Positions 10,990 through 21,844 of a DNA stretch of 64,000 bases are shown piece after piece. The position numbers were made by a program, and so were the translations under genes. A model generated the notes under the pieces. That model was not told the DNA's origin and did no database searches. It worked only from the letters and a program-made list of their open reading frames with translations. The stretch covers positions 17,861,001-17,925,000 of the forward strand of contig OX387199.1 in the NCBI GenBank assembly GCA_947561715.1, read 5' to 3'. The first letter of the stretch is position 1. Each line of letters begins with the position of its first letter. Source of the stretch: Ascidia mentula (Eukaryota > Chordata > Ascidiacea > Phlebobranchia > Ascidiidae).

Positions 10990-12720
10990 AATTATGTAAG
11001 GTTATCAATCTGTTGTTTTTTGGTGTCGGGATGGTTTTCAAGAATACGTTCTCTCGCCTAGTTGTCATACCACCGGCGAGCGTTTAAAATAAAAAGCGGA
11101 TGCAGATATGGCACAACTGCAAATATGAGATAATAAAAACGAAAATGTCGGGTTTTCTACCAAGTCAATTCTTCATGGTCAAAAACACAATGCGCCGAAA
11201 ACTACTTGAATAGCTTTCAGACGGACTTGTCTACAAGCAACCAAACGGAACCCCGAGGAAGAATCGTTTTACTTCATTTTTATTCCCTGTCATTTAATCT
11301 AATTAGAAATTATGGGTTTTTAATACCTTAATGCGTTGTTTATATCAATGACAAAATGCATGTTAATTTTAATGAACAGGTACTGTATCCAAAATATTTC
11401 TTTATTGTTCACTAGGTCGCATCAGCACCACCTAAATTTAATGATTAAACACCGAATCGTCAAAAAAAGATCGTTGGAAAATAAAAAATCCAGATGATAA
11501 TTGTGTCGAGAATAGCGTACTGGAATATAATAATTTTTTCTTGAAAAAATGATATCATTTATTTACTCTACTTCTCCAAATACTATCACGGAAAACAGTC
11601 GCTAATTTTACGGAACAAAACTAAATTTGAATATATACCCACAAACATCAAATTAATTCATCCAAAGTTTCTTAAAACATTTAAAATTGTTTGTATAAAT
11701 CATTGCAGTGAATAATAACCCAATGTAACTCATAACAAAATTGCACGGTACGTAAAATATGTACAGAGCAGCTCACCGATGCGAAACATCAAGTAAGGGT
11801 GATCAGCTCGCATTCCGGTCACGGTCGAGTGGCAACGTGAGCTGACAAACCCAAAAATGCGCCCTGCTAGGTTAATGACAAGTGAGCAACCGCAAAATCA
11901 CTAAGCCACCACAAGGTATGGGGCTGAAGACATATCGGCGCCAGTATATGGGGTCCTAAGACAGCTTCTGACTTTCATGTCTGCCAAAAGAAAGCATTGA
12001 ATGTTAACGTTTTTTTTCTAGAATTAGTTCTCGCAACCCTTTGAGGTGTCGATATAATTATGTACTTATATAAACAACACAAACAGATCTCCGCGCACCA
12101 CAACATATTCAAGTAATTTGTATTATCCGTGTGTACTAAAGTTTAAGAAAAATGAGTGTCGTTTCCTACATCAGTGCAAAATCGCAAAAGTAAAAGTCTT
12201 TTTTCTTTGTTTTTTTTGTGAGATTTTTTTTTTTTTTAAGTTTTACACAAAGTTCTATATTGTGAATGACAGTGACAAAAACACATTTGCTGTGTGGCGG
12301 TAAAGGATGGTAACAACCGAAATTAATTCGTTTATAAAGCTCAACAAACTTCACGGCAAGACATTTACGATGCATGTACGTCCCTATTTGAAATTTCCGT
12401 TACTTCAACTTAAAGCATAGAACATATATTGACATGCAACACATCTTTTTCAGCAACAAAGTAACTAGCTTCAAGTAACTAGCTTTGGGATACGCATCAA
12501 CACGCCTTATCGCAAGTTTACGTCACTGCCTTTTACCTTAATTTGTAGTGAAGACTGCAACCTGTGTGCATTTCTCTCCTCAGACGAGATACCGAGTGGT
12601 TGTCGCGCCTCTCGCAGTTTTTAGTGTTGGTTTCTGTTGAAGAATTTTATCGTTTTTTATCGTCGATATTTGGTCTGGCAGTCGGATAATTGTGTTCAAT
12701 ATTCAACCTTTACCAATATT
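10990..12720 (+). repeat. Duplicated upstream block, copy 2
   Basis: Collinear with 5231-7630 and ending in the decayed leader of relic C. The stretch 10,995-11,300 is the best conserved part relative to 5237-5490. The GTTGTCGCGCC...CTCGCAGTTTT...GAATTTTATCG segment at about 12,600 matches about 7490. Confidence 0.6.
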
Positions 12721-12865
12721 TCTGAGTATCCTCAAAGTAGACAAAAAGGAAAGCAAAGCCAAAAGCGCAAGTCATGTTGCAGTTGTAAGGCCTCCAATGG
12801 CGAAAACAGTAATGCAGAAAATAGCCAAAATCGTCAGAAGATGATCTTAAAAAATATTTGATAAT
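12719..12865 (+). pseudogene. Relic of a furin-site precursor, paralog C
   Basis: It aligns with gene B from CTCAAAGTA(G/C)ACAAAA through GGAAAGCAAAG and GTCATGTT to CCAATGGCGAAAAC, then AGCCAAAATCGTCAGAAG. The equivalent of B's start codon is gone (AAAAAGGAAAGC instead of AAAATGGGAAGC), and only a trace of one basic unit (QNRQKM) remains before a stop. It is a dead copy of B that was duplicated with its upstream block. Confidence 0.6.
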
Positions 12866-13433
12866 ACAAAGGTAATGGATACGGAAAAAACAGAAAATTG
12901 TTTCGAATTCCTTGTTTAGGCGAAATTTTAACAATATTTTCATACATTTTTTTATAAATATGTTGGCAATCCGTTGGCGCTACCTAGGTGGAGAGTTGGC
13001 GTGTAGTGGCGGTTCGCAGCTGCAATAAGTAGGGGTGTTTATGGCGGGCAATTGGCAACATCGGTCAAGCGCTCGACCCTTTGGTATCCTTGCACTTATA
13101 CACACTATTCTTTACCAGTGGACACGCAAGAGCATTAACGAACAGCATCAACAACAAGGATACCCAAAAAAACACAGCTAAAAAACTATGCAAGCACTAT
13201 TCAATACAGAAAAAAAAAGAAAAAAGTCTAAAATGGCTCACACGGTGGCGCTAAGGGACTACCAGCACGTAAGTGAAATGGCTTTTAAAACTCGTCTTGG
13301 TACCCGAACTATGTAGTCTAAAATGTAGAGGATATGATCAAACTGGGAAAGCACTTGATCAAAAAACAAAAACTATAATCAATCGGAATAAATGTGCAGT
13401 TATCTTACAGAGAAAACTAGAACTGATTCAAAT

Positions 13434-15653
13434 ATGAAAAGTACAACTTACATTATGTACGTCGTGCTACTGTTGTTGGGACTGTGGAAATGCTGCAACT
13501 CGGAAGAGATAAACATCGAAAACCGTCAAAAAAGGAGTTTGGGACATCAATCAGATCTACAAGACCTACCAGGTGGTCGATTCAACGGCAACATCGAAAA
13601 CCGTCAAAAAAGGAGTTTGGAACATCAATCAGATCTACAAGACCTACCCTATGATCGATTCAACGGCAACGTCGAAAACCGTCAAAAAAGGAGTTTGGAA
13701 TTTCATTCAGATCTACAAGACCTACCCGGTGGTCGATTCAACGGCAACGTCGAAAACCGTCAAAAAAGGAGTTTGGAACATCATTCAGATCTACAAGACC
13801 TACCCGGTGGTCGATTCAACGGCGACGTCGAAAACCGTCAAAAAAGGAGTTTGGAACATCATTCAGATCTACAAGACCTACCCGGTGGTCGATTCAACGG
13901 CAACGTCGAAAACCGTCAAAAAAGGAGTTTGGAACATCATTCAGATCTACAAGACCTACCCGGTGGTCGATTCAACGGCAACGTCGAAAACCGTCAAAAA
14001 AGGAGTTTGGAACATCATTCAGATCTACAAGACCTACCCGGTGGTCGATTCAACGGCAACGTCGAAAACCGTCAAAAAAGGAGTTTGGAGTTTCATTCAG
14101 ATCTACAAGACCTACCCGGTGGTCGATTCAACGGCGACGTCGAAAACCGTCAAAAAAGGAGTTTGGAACATCATTCAGATCTACAAGACCTACCCGGTGG
14201 TCGATTCAACGGCAACGTCGAAAACCGTCAAAAAAGGAGTTTGGAACATCATTCAGATCTACAAGACCTACCCGGTGGTCGATTCAACGGCAACGTCGAA
14301 AACCGTCAAAAAAGGAGTTTGGAACATCATTCAGATCTACAAGACCTACCCGGTGGTCGATTCAACGGCAACGTCGAAAACCGTCAAAAAAGGAGTTTGG
14401 GACATCAATCAGATCTACAAGACCTACCCGGTGGTCGATTCAACGGCGACGTCGAAAACCGTCAAAAAAGGAGTTTGGGACATCAATCAGATCTACAAGA
14501 CCTACCCGGTGGTCGATTCAACAGCGACGTCGAAAACCGTCAAAAAAGGAGTTTGGGACATCAATCAGATCTACAAGACCTACCCGGTGGTCGATTCAAC
14601 AGCGACGTCGAAAACCGTCAAAAAAGGAGTTTGGAATTTCATTCAGATCTACAAGACCTACCCGGTGGTCGATTCAACAGCGACGTCGAAAACCGTCAAA
14701 AAAGGAGTTTGGGACATCAATCAGATCTACAAGACCTACCCGGTGGTCGATTCAACAGCGACGTCGAAAACCGTCAAAAAAGGAGTTTGGGACATCAATC
14801 AGATCTACAAGACCTACCCGGTGGTCGATTCAACAGCGACGTCGAAAACCGTCAAAAAAGGAGTTTGGAATTTCATTCAGATCTACAAGACCTACCCGGT
14901 GGTCGATTCAACGGCAACGTCGAAAACCGTCAAAAAAGGAGTTTGGGACATCAATCAGATCTACAAGACCTACCCGGTGGTCGATTCAACAGCGACGTCG
15001 AAAACCGTCAAAAAAGGAGTTTGGGACATCAATCAGATCTACAAGACCTACCCGGTGGTCGATTCAACAGCGACGTCGAAAACCGTCAAAAAAGGAGTTT
15101 GGGACATCAATCAGATCTACAAGACCTACCCGGTGGTCGATTCAACAGCGACGTCGAAAACCGTCAAAAAAGGAGTTTGGAATTTCATTCAGATCTACAA
15201 GACCTACCCGGTGGTCGATTCAACAGCGACGTCGAAAACCGTCAAAAAAGGAGTTTGGGACATCAATCAGATCTACAAGACCTACCCGGTGGTCGATTCA
15301 ACAGCGACGTCGAAAACCGTCAAAAAAGGAGTTTGGAATTTCATTCAGATCTACAAGACCTACCCGGTGGTCGATTCAACAGCGACGTCGAAAACCGTCA
15401 AAAAAGGAGTTTGGGACATCAATCAGATCTACAAGACCTACCCGGTGGTCGATTCAACAGCGACGTCGAAAACCGTCAAAAAAGGAGTTTGGGACATCAA
15501 TCAGATCTACAAGACCTACCCGGTGGTCGATTCAACAGCGACGTCGAAAACCGTCAAAAAAGGAGTTTGGAATTTCATTCAGATCTACAAGACCTACCCG
15601 GTGGTCGATTCAACGGCAACGTCGAAAACCGTCAAAAAAGGAGTTTGGAATAA
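13434..15653 (+). CDS. Secreted polypeptide precursor with 27 tandem units, paralog D
   Basis: 739 residues. The leader is MKSTTYIMYVVLLLLGLWK, a signal-peptide-like stretch. Then come 27 complete 26-residue units and a partial 28th. Each unit begins ENRQKRS, contains SDLQDLPGGRFN and ends NGNV, NGDV or NSDV. RQKR followed by S is a textbook furin site, so the product would be cut into many nearly identical peptides. By the residues after the site, heads are LGHQ (12), LEHH (7), LEFH (7) and LEHQ (1). The ATG at 13,434 is preferred over 13,392 because the leader starts there. A possible splice acceptor (TTATCTTACAG) ends at 13,410. The frame ends at TAA 15,651-15,653, inside a unit, while family-like sequence continues in the same frame. 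The function is unknown; neuropeptide, antimicrobial or matrix roles are all possible. Confidence 0.7.
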   Translation: MKSTTYIMYVVLLLLGLWKCCNSEEINIENRQKRSLGHQSDLQDLPGGRFNGNIENRQKRSLEHQSDLQDLPYDRFNGNVENRQKRSLEFHSDLQDLPGGRFNGNVENRQKRSLEHHSDLQDLPGGRFNGDVENRQKRSLEHHSDLQDLPGGRFNGNVENRQKRSLEHHSDLQDLPGGRFNGNVENRQKRSLEHHSDLQDLPGGRFNGNVENRQKRSLEFHSDLQDLPGGRFNGDVENRQKRSLEHHSDLQDLPGGRFNGNVENRQKRSLEHHSDLQDLPGGRFNGNVENRQKRSLEHHSDLQDLPGGRFNGNVENRQKRSLGHQSDLQDLPGGRFNGDVENRQKRSLGHQSDLQDLPGGRFNSDVENRQKRSLGHQSDLQDLPGGRFNSDVENRQKRSLEFHSDLQDLPGGRFNSDVENRQKRSLGHQSDLQDLPGGRFNSDVENRQKRSLGHQSDLQDLPGGRFNSDVENRQKRSLEFHSDLQDLPGGRFNGNVENRQKRSLGHQSDLQDLPGGRFNSDVENRQKRSLGHQSDLQDLPGGRFNSDVENRQKRSLGHQSDLQDLPGGRFNSDVENRQKRSLEFHSDLQDLPGGRFNSDVENRQKRSLGHQSDLQDLPGGRFNSDVENRQKRSLEFHSDLQDLPGGRFNSDVENRQKRSLGHQSDLQDLPGGRFNSDVENRQKRSLGHQSDLQDLPGGRFNSDVENRQKRSLEFHSDLQDLPGGRFNGNVENRQKRSLE
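13518..15650 (+). repeat. 78-bp coding minisatellite
   Basis: 27 units of exactly 78 bp (13,518-15,623) plus a 27-base partial unit. The period is a multiple of three. Units differ at only a few bases, for example GGCAAC, GGCGAC or AGCGAC near the end, and GAACATCATT, GAATTTCATT or GGACATCAAT after the basic site. Early units are mostly LEHH/NGNV, and units from the twelfth on are LGHQ or LEFH with NSDV. This shows local amplification by unequal exchange. Confidence 0.95.
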
Positions 15654-15755
15654 CATTCAGGACCACGAAACCCACCCGGGGGTCGATTTAACAGCAAGGT
15701 CGAAAACCGCCGAAAGAGAAACTTGAAAAACGCCGTAGCTTCTCCTGCGGCCTAA
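15654..15755 (+). pseudogene. Cut-off C-terminal end of paralog D
   Basis: Directly after the stop of gene D, the same frame stays open for 33 residues. It reads HSGPRNPPGGRFNSKV, then ENRRKRNLKN, then AVASPAA and a stop at 15,753-15,755. It is a diverged final unit plus a normal-looking tail, very like NRRKRNLKN in paralog B. The TAA at 15,651 replaces a codon that reads CAT or TTT in other units, so the stop looks secondary. Confidence 0.6.
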
Positions 15756-15759
15756 GTCT

Positions 15760-18700
15760 TAACAACAACGATATAGATTTTCAAATACATGAACTTATGT
15801 GTGCTAATATAAAAACAGTTAATCCACTGACATAGGAGAGAGTTTATAATTTACTATTATTGCTCTTTAATGTGATTTTTAATACTCGCTAAAATTACAA
15901 ATAAGTATACTTGCCTCGTAAAGATAATCCTAATATTTGCCACATGTTACATATTCTCGACAACATTAAAATAAGTGCACGCACGCCTAAGATTTTTTGG
16001 ATAAACTACATTGAAAGTGTGATCAGGTTGTTACGAACAAGTCACAGTTAAAGATACAGTATATTTACAGGAATGAGCCAATATGTTTCCAGGCATTTTA
16101 AACTGAAAAATTCATTTTTTGCAGCGTATGAGCACCATCGTCGCAATCTGATCATTGTTTTTTGTTTCAAAATATAATTTCAAAAACCCCCGGGCAAAAA
16201 AAGGTTCTTAATGTGTATATTTCGGAAGGCATTTTAAGCCCGAAAACAGTGGCTATGTCGTATTTAACATTTCATTGAAGGTATTTTGAACAGTTTTAAG
16301 CATGGACAATGTGTCATCAGACTTGTCTGTAGTCCATTAGTTATTTAAATAAACTGTCGCGTTAAAACCGATAACACATTTACACCAACCAAATTTAAGC
16401 AACCTCAAAAGTGACCGATTGTTCAAATATACCAGAATTTGTCGCACAAAGGTTGCAGTATTTCACATAAACTTTAAAATGTTTAACGGATCGCATTAAC
16501 GTGCACAAAATCAAAGTTACCAGACATTCATGTACAGGATTGGTCGCTTCAGGGCACTAGCAGAACGAGCTTTAAACCGCAGGATGAAACCGCAGAATGC
16601 TAGACCGCAGCTTGTGTACATCGCTCTCTCAAAAAACTGCTTGTCGATATCGCATTTGTGGAAGACGTATTTCACGTTTGCAAACCTTGCCAATTTTGCT
16701 CAGTACAAAAGCCCATTGGTTTAACTCGTTGGGATTTTTGAACACATGCACTTCAAACCTATTTGTATTGGTGTACTCTACCTTCACGAACTATATAGTT
16801 ACTCACAAGTTATGATTATCGCGTTAAGGTTTTTCGCTGTGATGATATTTGCTCTACAGTGACCTCACGTGGCATTAACGTTGTCCCTCTTGCGACTGTA
16901 AGCACGAGAAATTTATTGTTATGTCCCTTGTACAACCTGTAAAAGCAAAAGCGATTTATTAACTGCTATTATCGTTATACATTTTACCTGTGTATTATAA
17001 CTTTTATGTGTTGTGTATTTTATCAAAATAACATGAGGCTTAAACGTAACTGCAAGGATGTTCGAGTTTTGTTTAAGATACGTACAGATCAAGAACCAAC
17101 ATTGATGTTTAAGTCTGAGTGTTCACAGCACAGACATCTAAATATATGCGATTGGACATCACAACGATCCCCGACGGTTTTGAGAGTTCGAGCAACGCAT
17201 ACTAGAAGACGTTCCACATTCACATTTCCACGTTCACCACCGGTTTCACACATGCGGGAGTCAATCATTCAAGTACGATATCATACGAATGCAGCAGAGC
17301 TGATCAGGAAATCACGTCAAAATACATGGACAACTCATCCAAGAGCCGGAATGCAGTTTGAGAAAAGGGGGAGTTATACGTATCGTCAAACGTTATATTT
17401 GCAAATTATTGTGTTGTGTTTTACAGTATTACGGCGGTCTGGTATCACGTAATTGCTTTGTCCTGTCACCAACCAACATTCAATATTTTCATTCAGAAAT
17501 TGACCTTTTCTAACGCCACTTGTTGTGCGTGACACAGGTGGAAACTTCACGTTTGCATAATTACAATAAAAACATGTATTCTTTACAATAAATGCGTTTG
17601 ACACAAGGTTATTTTATATTGTAATTTTGTCACCAACCAGTTTTAATTGACTTCAGGCGATAATTTCATTGCCACAAACTCAGGGCACCTCACTTAACGA
17701 TGAACGAACCAATAGCCGACTTCAATTAAAGAAATAGTTCGCTCATTAACTATCAATATCACAGCATCTTATGCCCACATAAGAAAGAGGTTTTTCGTAA
17801 TGGCCGCAGAATGACTCGAATCTAGTTTTCTCAGGCGAATACCGAAGTTTGTTGTTATGCGTGGCCGTATGTAACGTGACAGACATTCGTACGGATGGGC
17901 GCCTGACTTAATAACCTTCATGGTTTTATTGGTGCCCATTCCATTTTATTTCTTTCGTATATGTTCATCTCCGTTTTTGTTTTTTGCGCAAAATACACTT
18001 GATTTTATTTTGATTTGGTATGAAGTTTTTTTAGTAATCCTCGCGCGATTGTTAATTATGTACTAAACGGATTGATGGATTTTAGGTTTGATAGTAGCCT
18101 TTTTATCAGGAATCAGAAATACGGCAGTTTTATAATTCTGTAGACGTTTTAATATATGGTTTCTACATCTTCACCATTGATCGATTAACTTGAATATCAT
18201 TCCGGTTTATAATAACAACCTAATAAATTCCGTGACTTTCCTTTAGCGGGACTTATTTATATCTTTTAAAACAAGTATTATCACATTTTTTGCTACTTTA
18301 CTGAAAAGTAGTAAACAAAAATGTTATATTTTGGTGTTTGCCCTTTTCGCTTAGAATGCAGTTACATCTGCAAATGATTTTTCTGAGTAAAAAAACATAA
18401 CTTTATTATCTGGGAAAATTATTCGCTTAAATACACGACGCTGTGCGTAGCGTATCTCACTCCTTCACGAAACGTAAATTGTAAATGCTCCACTCGTAAA
18501 GATTTTAGCGTGAATTCATTACCAGTAAAGCATTTCCAATTACATTTCGAGCATGTTGCAGCGAGTTTTGCCATTTAGGTTTTCGACAATTATCTAACAT
18601 CGCAATGTTCTCAGTTTTTCCGGAGAAACCTCTAGTATTTCGATTCAAAAGTTTTTTAATGGTCGCTATAGTGAAATGCAACAGATTTTGCATTGTGCAA

Positions 18701-19030
18701 CATTATGTAATTTTTAAAATTGATGATTTAAATTATATTACATTTTGCACACTGTTACAATTAAGTAATTTTGAGAATGTATGTTTTACAGCTTTCTTCC
18801 TCAAGTTGTAACTGTAATTGGAATGTTTACTACTAATACATAACCAACCCAATGTATATTTGTGTTGAATTATGTCAGAGTTTGTCAACAGATAAAATTT
18901 TCAAATCCGGAGAAACACACGAACATTTCATTTTTTTCAGAAAAATTAATATGATTAACCACACTTGTGCTAATGGAATGGAGAACAAATCAGAAAATAC
19001 TATTTTTGAATGTAAGACCAGTTGGAACGA
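15760..19030. other. Intergenic, no supported gene
   Basis: The longest open frame, 17,006-17,452 (148 codons, plus), shows no leader, domain or family resemblance and I do not call it. One copy of a small dispersed repeat lies at 17,895-17,939 and is described separately. Otherwise the stretch is low-complexity A+T-rich DNA. Confidence 0.4.
17895..17939 (-). repeat. Small dispersed hairpin repeat, copy 1
   Basis: On the minus strand, ATGGGC and GCCCAT arms enclose an AACC/GGTT stem. Copies lie at 27,688-27,725 and 60,915-60,961 with the same layout, followed in plus orientation by CCATTTTATTT or CTATTTTATTT. The layout recalls a worn hammerhead: a stem I, a CTGATGA-like box, then a stem II. 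Confidence 0.4.
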
Positions 19031-19074
19031 GAGGTTGTTGACATTCAGTATAATTTTGTTCAATTCTTAAAAAA

Positions 19075-19290
19075 ATGTTACAGATTACTAGGTGGCGCTA
19101 AAGGACAACAACGACCGAAATTAGTTGATTTATAAAGATCGTTTCGAGCCAAAAACTGTTCAGTTTGCGGAGTTATAATAAAAGGACATTACTGGTAGAC
19201 ATATATTGTAATTTGACGAAACAAGGGAAGCAAAGTCAAGCAACATGTTAGTCGTGTTGTTGTTGTGTGGTTTGTGATCATGTTTCAATG
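19075..19290 (+). pseudogene. Promoter and leader relic of a precursor gene, paralog E
   Basis: It shares with paralog A the CTAGGTGGCGCTAAA, CTGTTCAGTTTGCGG and ATTGTAATTTG blocks, then GGGAAGCAAAGTCAA and the leader-like GTCGTGTTGTTGTTGTGTGG. The position of A's start codon reads ACAAGG instead of AAATGG. The leader frame stops at once (GGTTTGTGA), and no basic repeat units follow. It is a dead or truncated member of the family. Confidence 0.6.
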
Positions 19291-19299
19291 GTCAAGACT

Positions 19300-21840
19300 G
19301 CTTGGTTTGGTTTTATGTATCTTATGTTTTTCTACTTGGTCATAAAATTTTCCTTGTTCTTCAAACAAATGATATTTTGTGATAGAGATTGCATGTTAAA
19401 TGCGACCGAATCTGTGTTAACATGTGTGATGCATTTGGCGCTGTGGTTTGTTTACATTAAACCACAAATCCATAAAATACTGCATTGTAGACCATATGAG
19501 TATATAACGGCCTGGCGTTTTTCGTCAAGCCCATGACCCTTATTCAACAAATTTTATGTGCAGCTTTTTAAAAACCATTGCTGTCGCCAGGAATTTCACT
19601 TTGTCAGAAGAGGACAGGATGATCATAATAAACTTATTTATTTTTATAGACGGACAACACGTTTATTTTAAGCCTTAACGTCATTAAAAATATGTTGGAT
19701 GCAAATGTTTTGTTGTGTACCCTACTATAACATCGGTCGCACGCCTTCTTTCGCTTGGACAAAGGCAAACAAAACTTGTTATGTTGATGAAATGCTTCGC
19801 GTCTATCGTATTTTGGTTGTGCATTCTACTGTGATCATAAGGCAATGTTAAAGCAGGTAATCTGGTCTGACAAACCGCCTACTTACTGAAGTTGAATAAA
19901 ATAACAGTTCGTGAACTGGTTCCGCTCGGTTGTCCGAAGATAAATCTGTCGAAAAGCTGTATGAGACGTAATGTTTCATTTGCGGTGGCTGACTTGGCGT
20001 TGACCCAGCAGGCCAAACAGACATTCGTAGGTATTTTTTTATATGTAAAGAAAAACGTTATGTAATTGTTGGTTCAATTCTGTTATTCTTTGAACAACCA
20101 CTTTGAAATTTGTTTTTGGATATTTATTTCAAACATCGGACATCCACTGCAACTACAAATTATTTTTGAACTGTTAAATACAAACGCATATGAAACCAAA
20201 GAATTGATGTTCGTGATTACACAACCATGTCAACGCTGTGTAAGTGTTTTTTAGTATTTTTATAGCAGGCTTGTGTTGAAATTGAATGGGTTATGGAGAC
20301 TAATATCCTGAAGCATTATTGTTTTTATTGTGGTTGTTAAATGACGTTGACTAAACATGAACTTGGTACGAAAAATTTCGGTTCATCAGTGTTACGTAAT
20401 GACTTATGGTATTCACTTCACATGGACAAATGAACTGTATATGTTTGCGAGAGAGACGCTAGATTGTCTAGGGAATGTTTCATTACAAGTTAATTTGAAT
20501 AGCCGGCGATATGTTGTTCGAGACGTTGAATTGATCTTGACTCACAGTGATTTTCATGTTTCATAAAACGCAGCTGAGATATTGTCTATTCCCATGAGAG
20601 ATTTCTTAATGTCAGCTTGTGTTCATATGTTATTGTCAACAAGTGTTCATGTAATAATGTCAGCATATGTTCAACTCAGAAAGCTTGTCACATTTTTACT
20701 TTCCTGAGAACATGTATAAAATCCCGTGCGATAATAGACCTGAGATCAGAGGGAGTTTTAGTTGTGCTTTTGATTGTGAAGTAACTCTGTTCCCAAACCC
20801 TGTTGTTAAACTTTTGTCAATGAAACTTTTTTAATTTTGATTGCTCTAGCGTGTTTGTAACCAAAACCTATATGGTAAATAAGTATGGAATTACAACATA
20901 AGTTGCGTCAATATATTTTTGTAAGCAATAAGACTTACTAAAATTTCTAAGAAAGGAAGTTAGTTTATTTATCTGGCAAAGCCAAAGTTAGTAAAATACT
21001 AACATCCACACTTGCAATACGACTTAAAAAGCACTTACATAGCGTTGCGACCTACTTAATTGTAAGCAATCAAGCGGAAAGCCAGGACAGTCAGAAAAAA
21101 TTATTTAATCTAGTATCCTCAAGTCCCCAATGCAATTGTTCTTCGACATATTGTGAGTCATCATTTATACACTGGTTCATGTCACCCATTTGTTAAAACC
21201 TGACTCATGTTTCTACATTGCCGAGCAGTATGGTGAATCTGTTGTGCGTTTGGTGTTATGAACAAATAGCAATTCTAAGTGTATATTATGCGGGCTACCT
21301 AATATTATTACAAACACATGGTTTGACAATTACCATACTTTACAAAAACACAACCGCATACCACAAAAACTCGTTTCTCTGCCGAGTCAATTCTTCGGGA
21401 TGAAGTTCGTATCCACAGAAACCAAGTGTCGCCTAAAATTACTTGCGCTTCGTGACGGACTTGCCCACAAGCAACCATGCGGAACCTTGTAGTGTGATGA
21501 GAAGAAGGCATGTTGCTTCAAATTTATTCACCCTTATAATGTGATTAAAGTACCACAACCCGCATGTCGTGAACAATGACGCCACTTCATTTTATGTCAC
21601 GCAAAGGTAATTATTTACACGGAAACGTATTCTTTGAAGGAGTTCCCTAATTTCCCATTGAGTTTAAGCTGGCATCTTCTCAATAAATTCAGATTAACTA
21701 CGGAGCGGATTTAAATATAAAAAATGCATGTAAATTAATAGTTTTTGAAATCATACATTATTGCTTGGCAAAAACGTGTTTGTTACAATACCGCTTACGT
21801 ATTTTGACTCATCAGTGGAGCTTAGTTGACTTGCAACGAT
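19300..21840. other. Intergenic, with family flank relics
   Basis: No gene is supported. At 21,360-21,500 a stretch with GAGTCAATTCTTC, GACGGACTTGCCCACAAGC and CGGAACC is a worn relative of 11,140-11,260. At 19,985-20,010, GACTTGGCGTTGACCCAGCA is shared with about 10,100. So fragments of the upstream block extend this far. Confidence 0.35.
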
Positions 21841-21844
21841 CATG

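Noticed and set aside
13518-15650. CRISPR-like array
   Set aside because: The repeats are contiguous 78-bp coding units with no unique spacers, in a eukaryotic secreted-protein gene.
17006-17452. 148-codon plus-strand open frame
   Set aside because: No leader, domain, repeat or splice context; the Arg/Thr/Ser-rich composition looks like chance reading of non-coding DNA.
20608-20860. TATAAAA box with repeated GTCAGC(T/A)TGTGTTCA text, thought of as a possible solo LTR
   Set aside because: No matching second copy, no clear TG...CA ends and no target duplication in the window.
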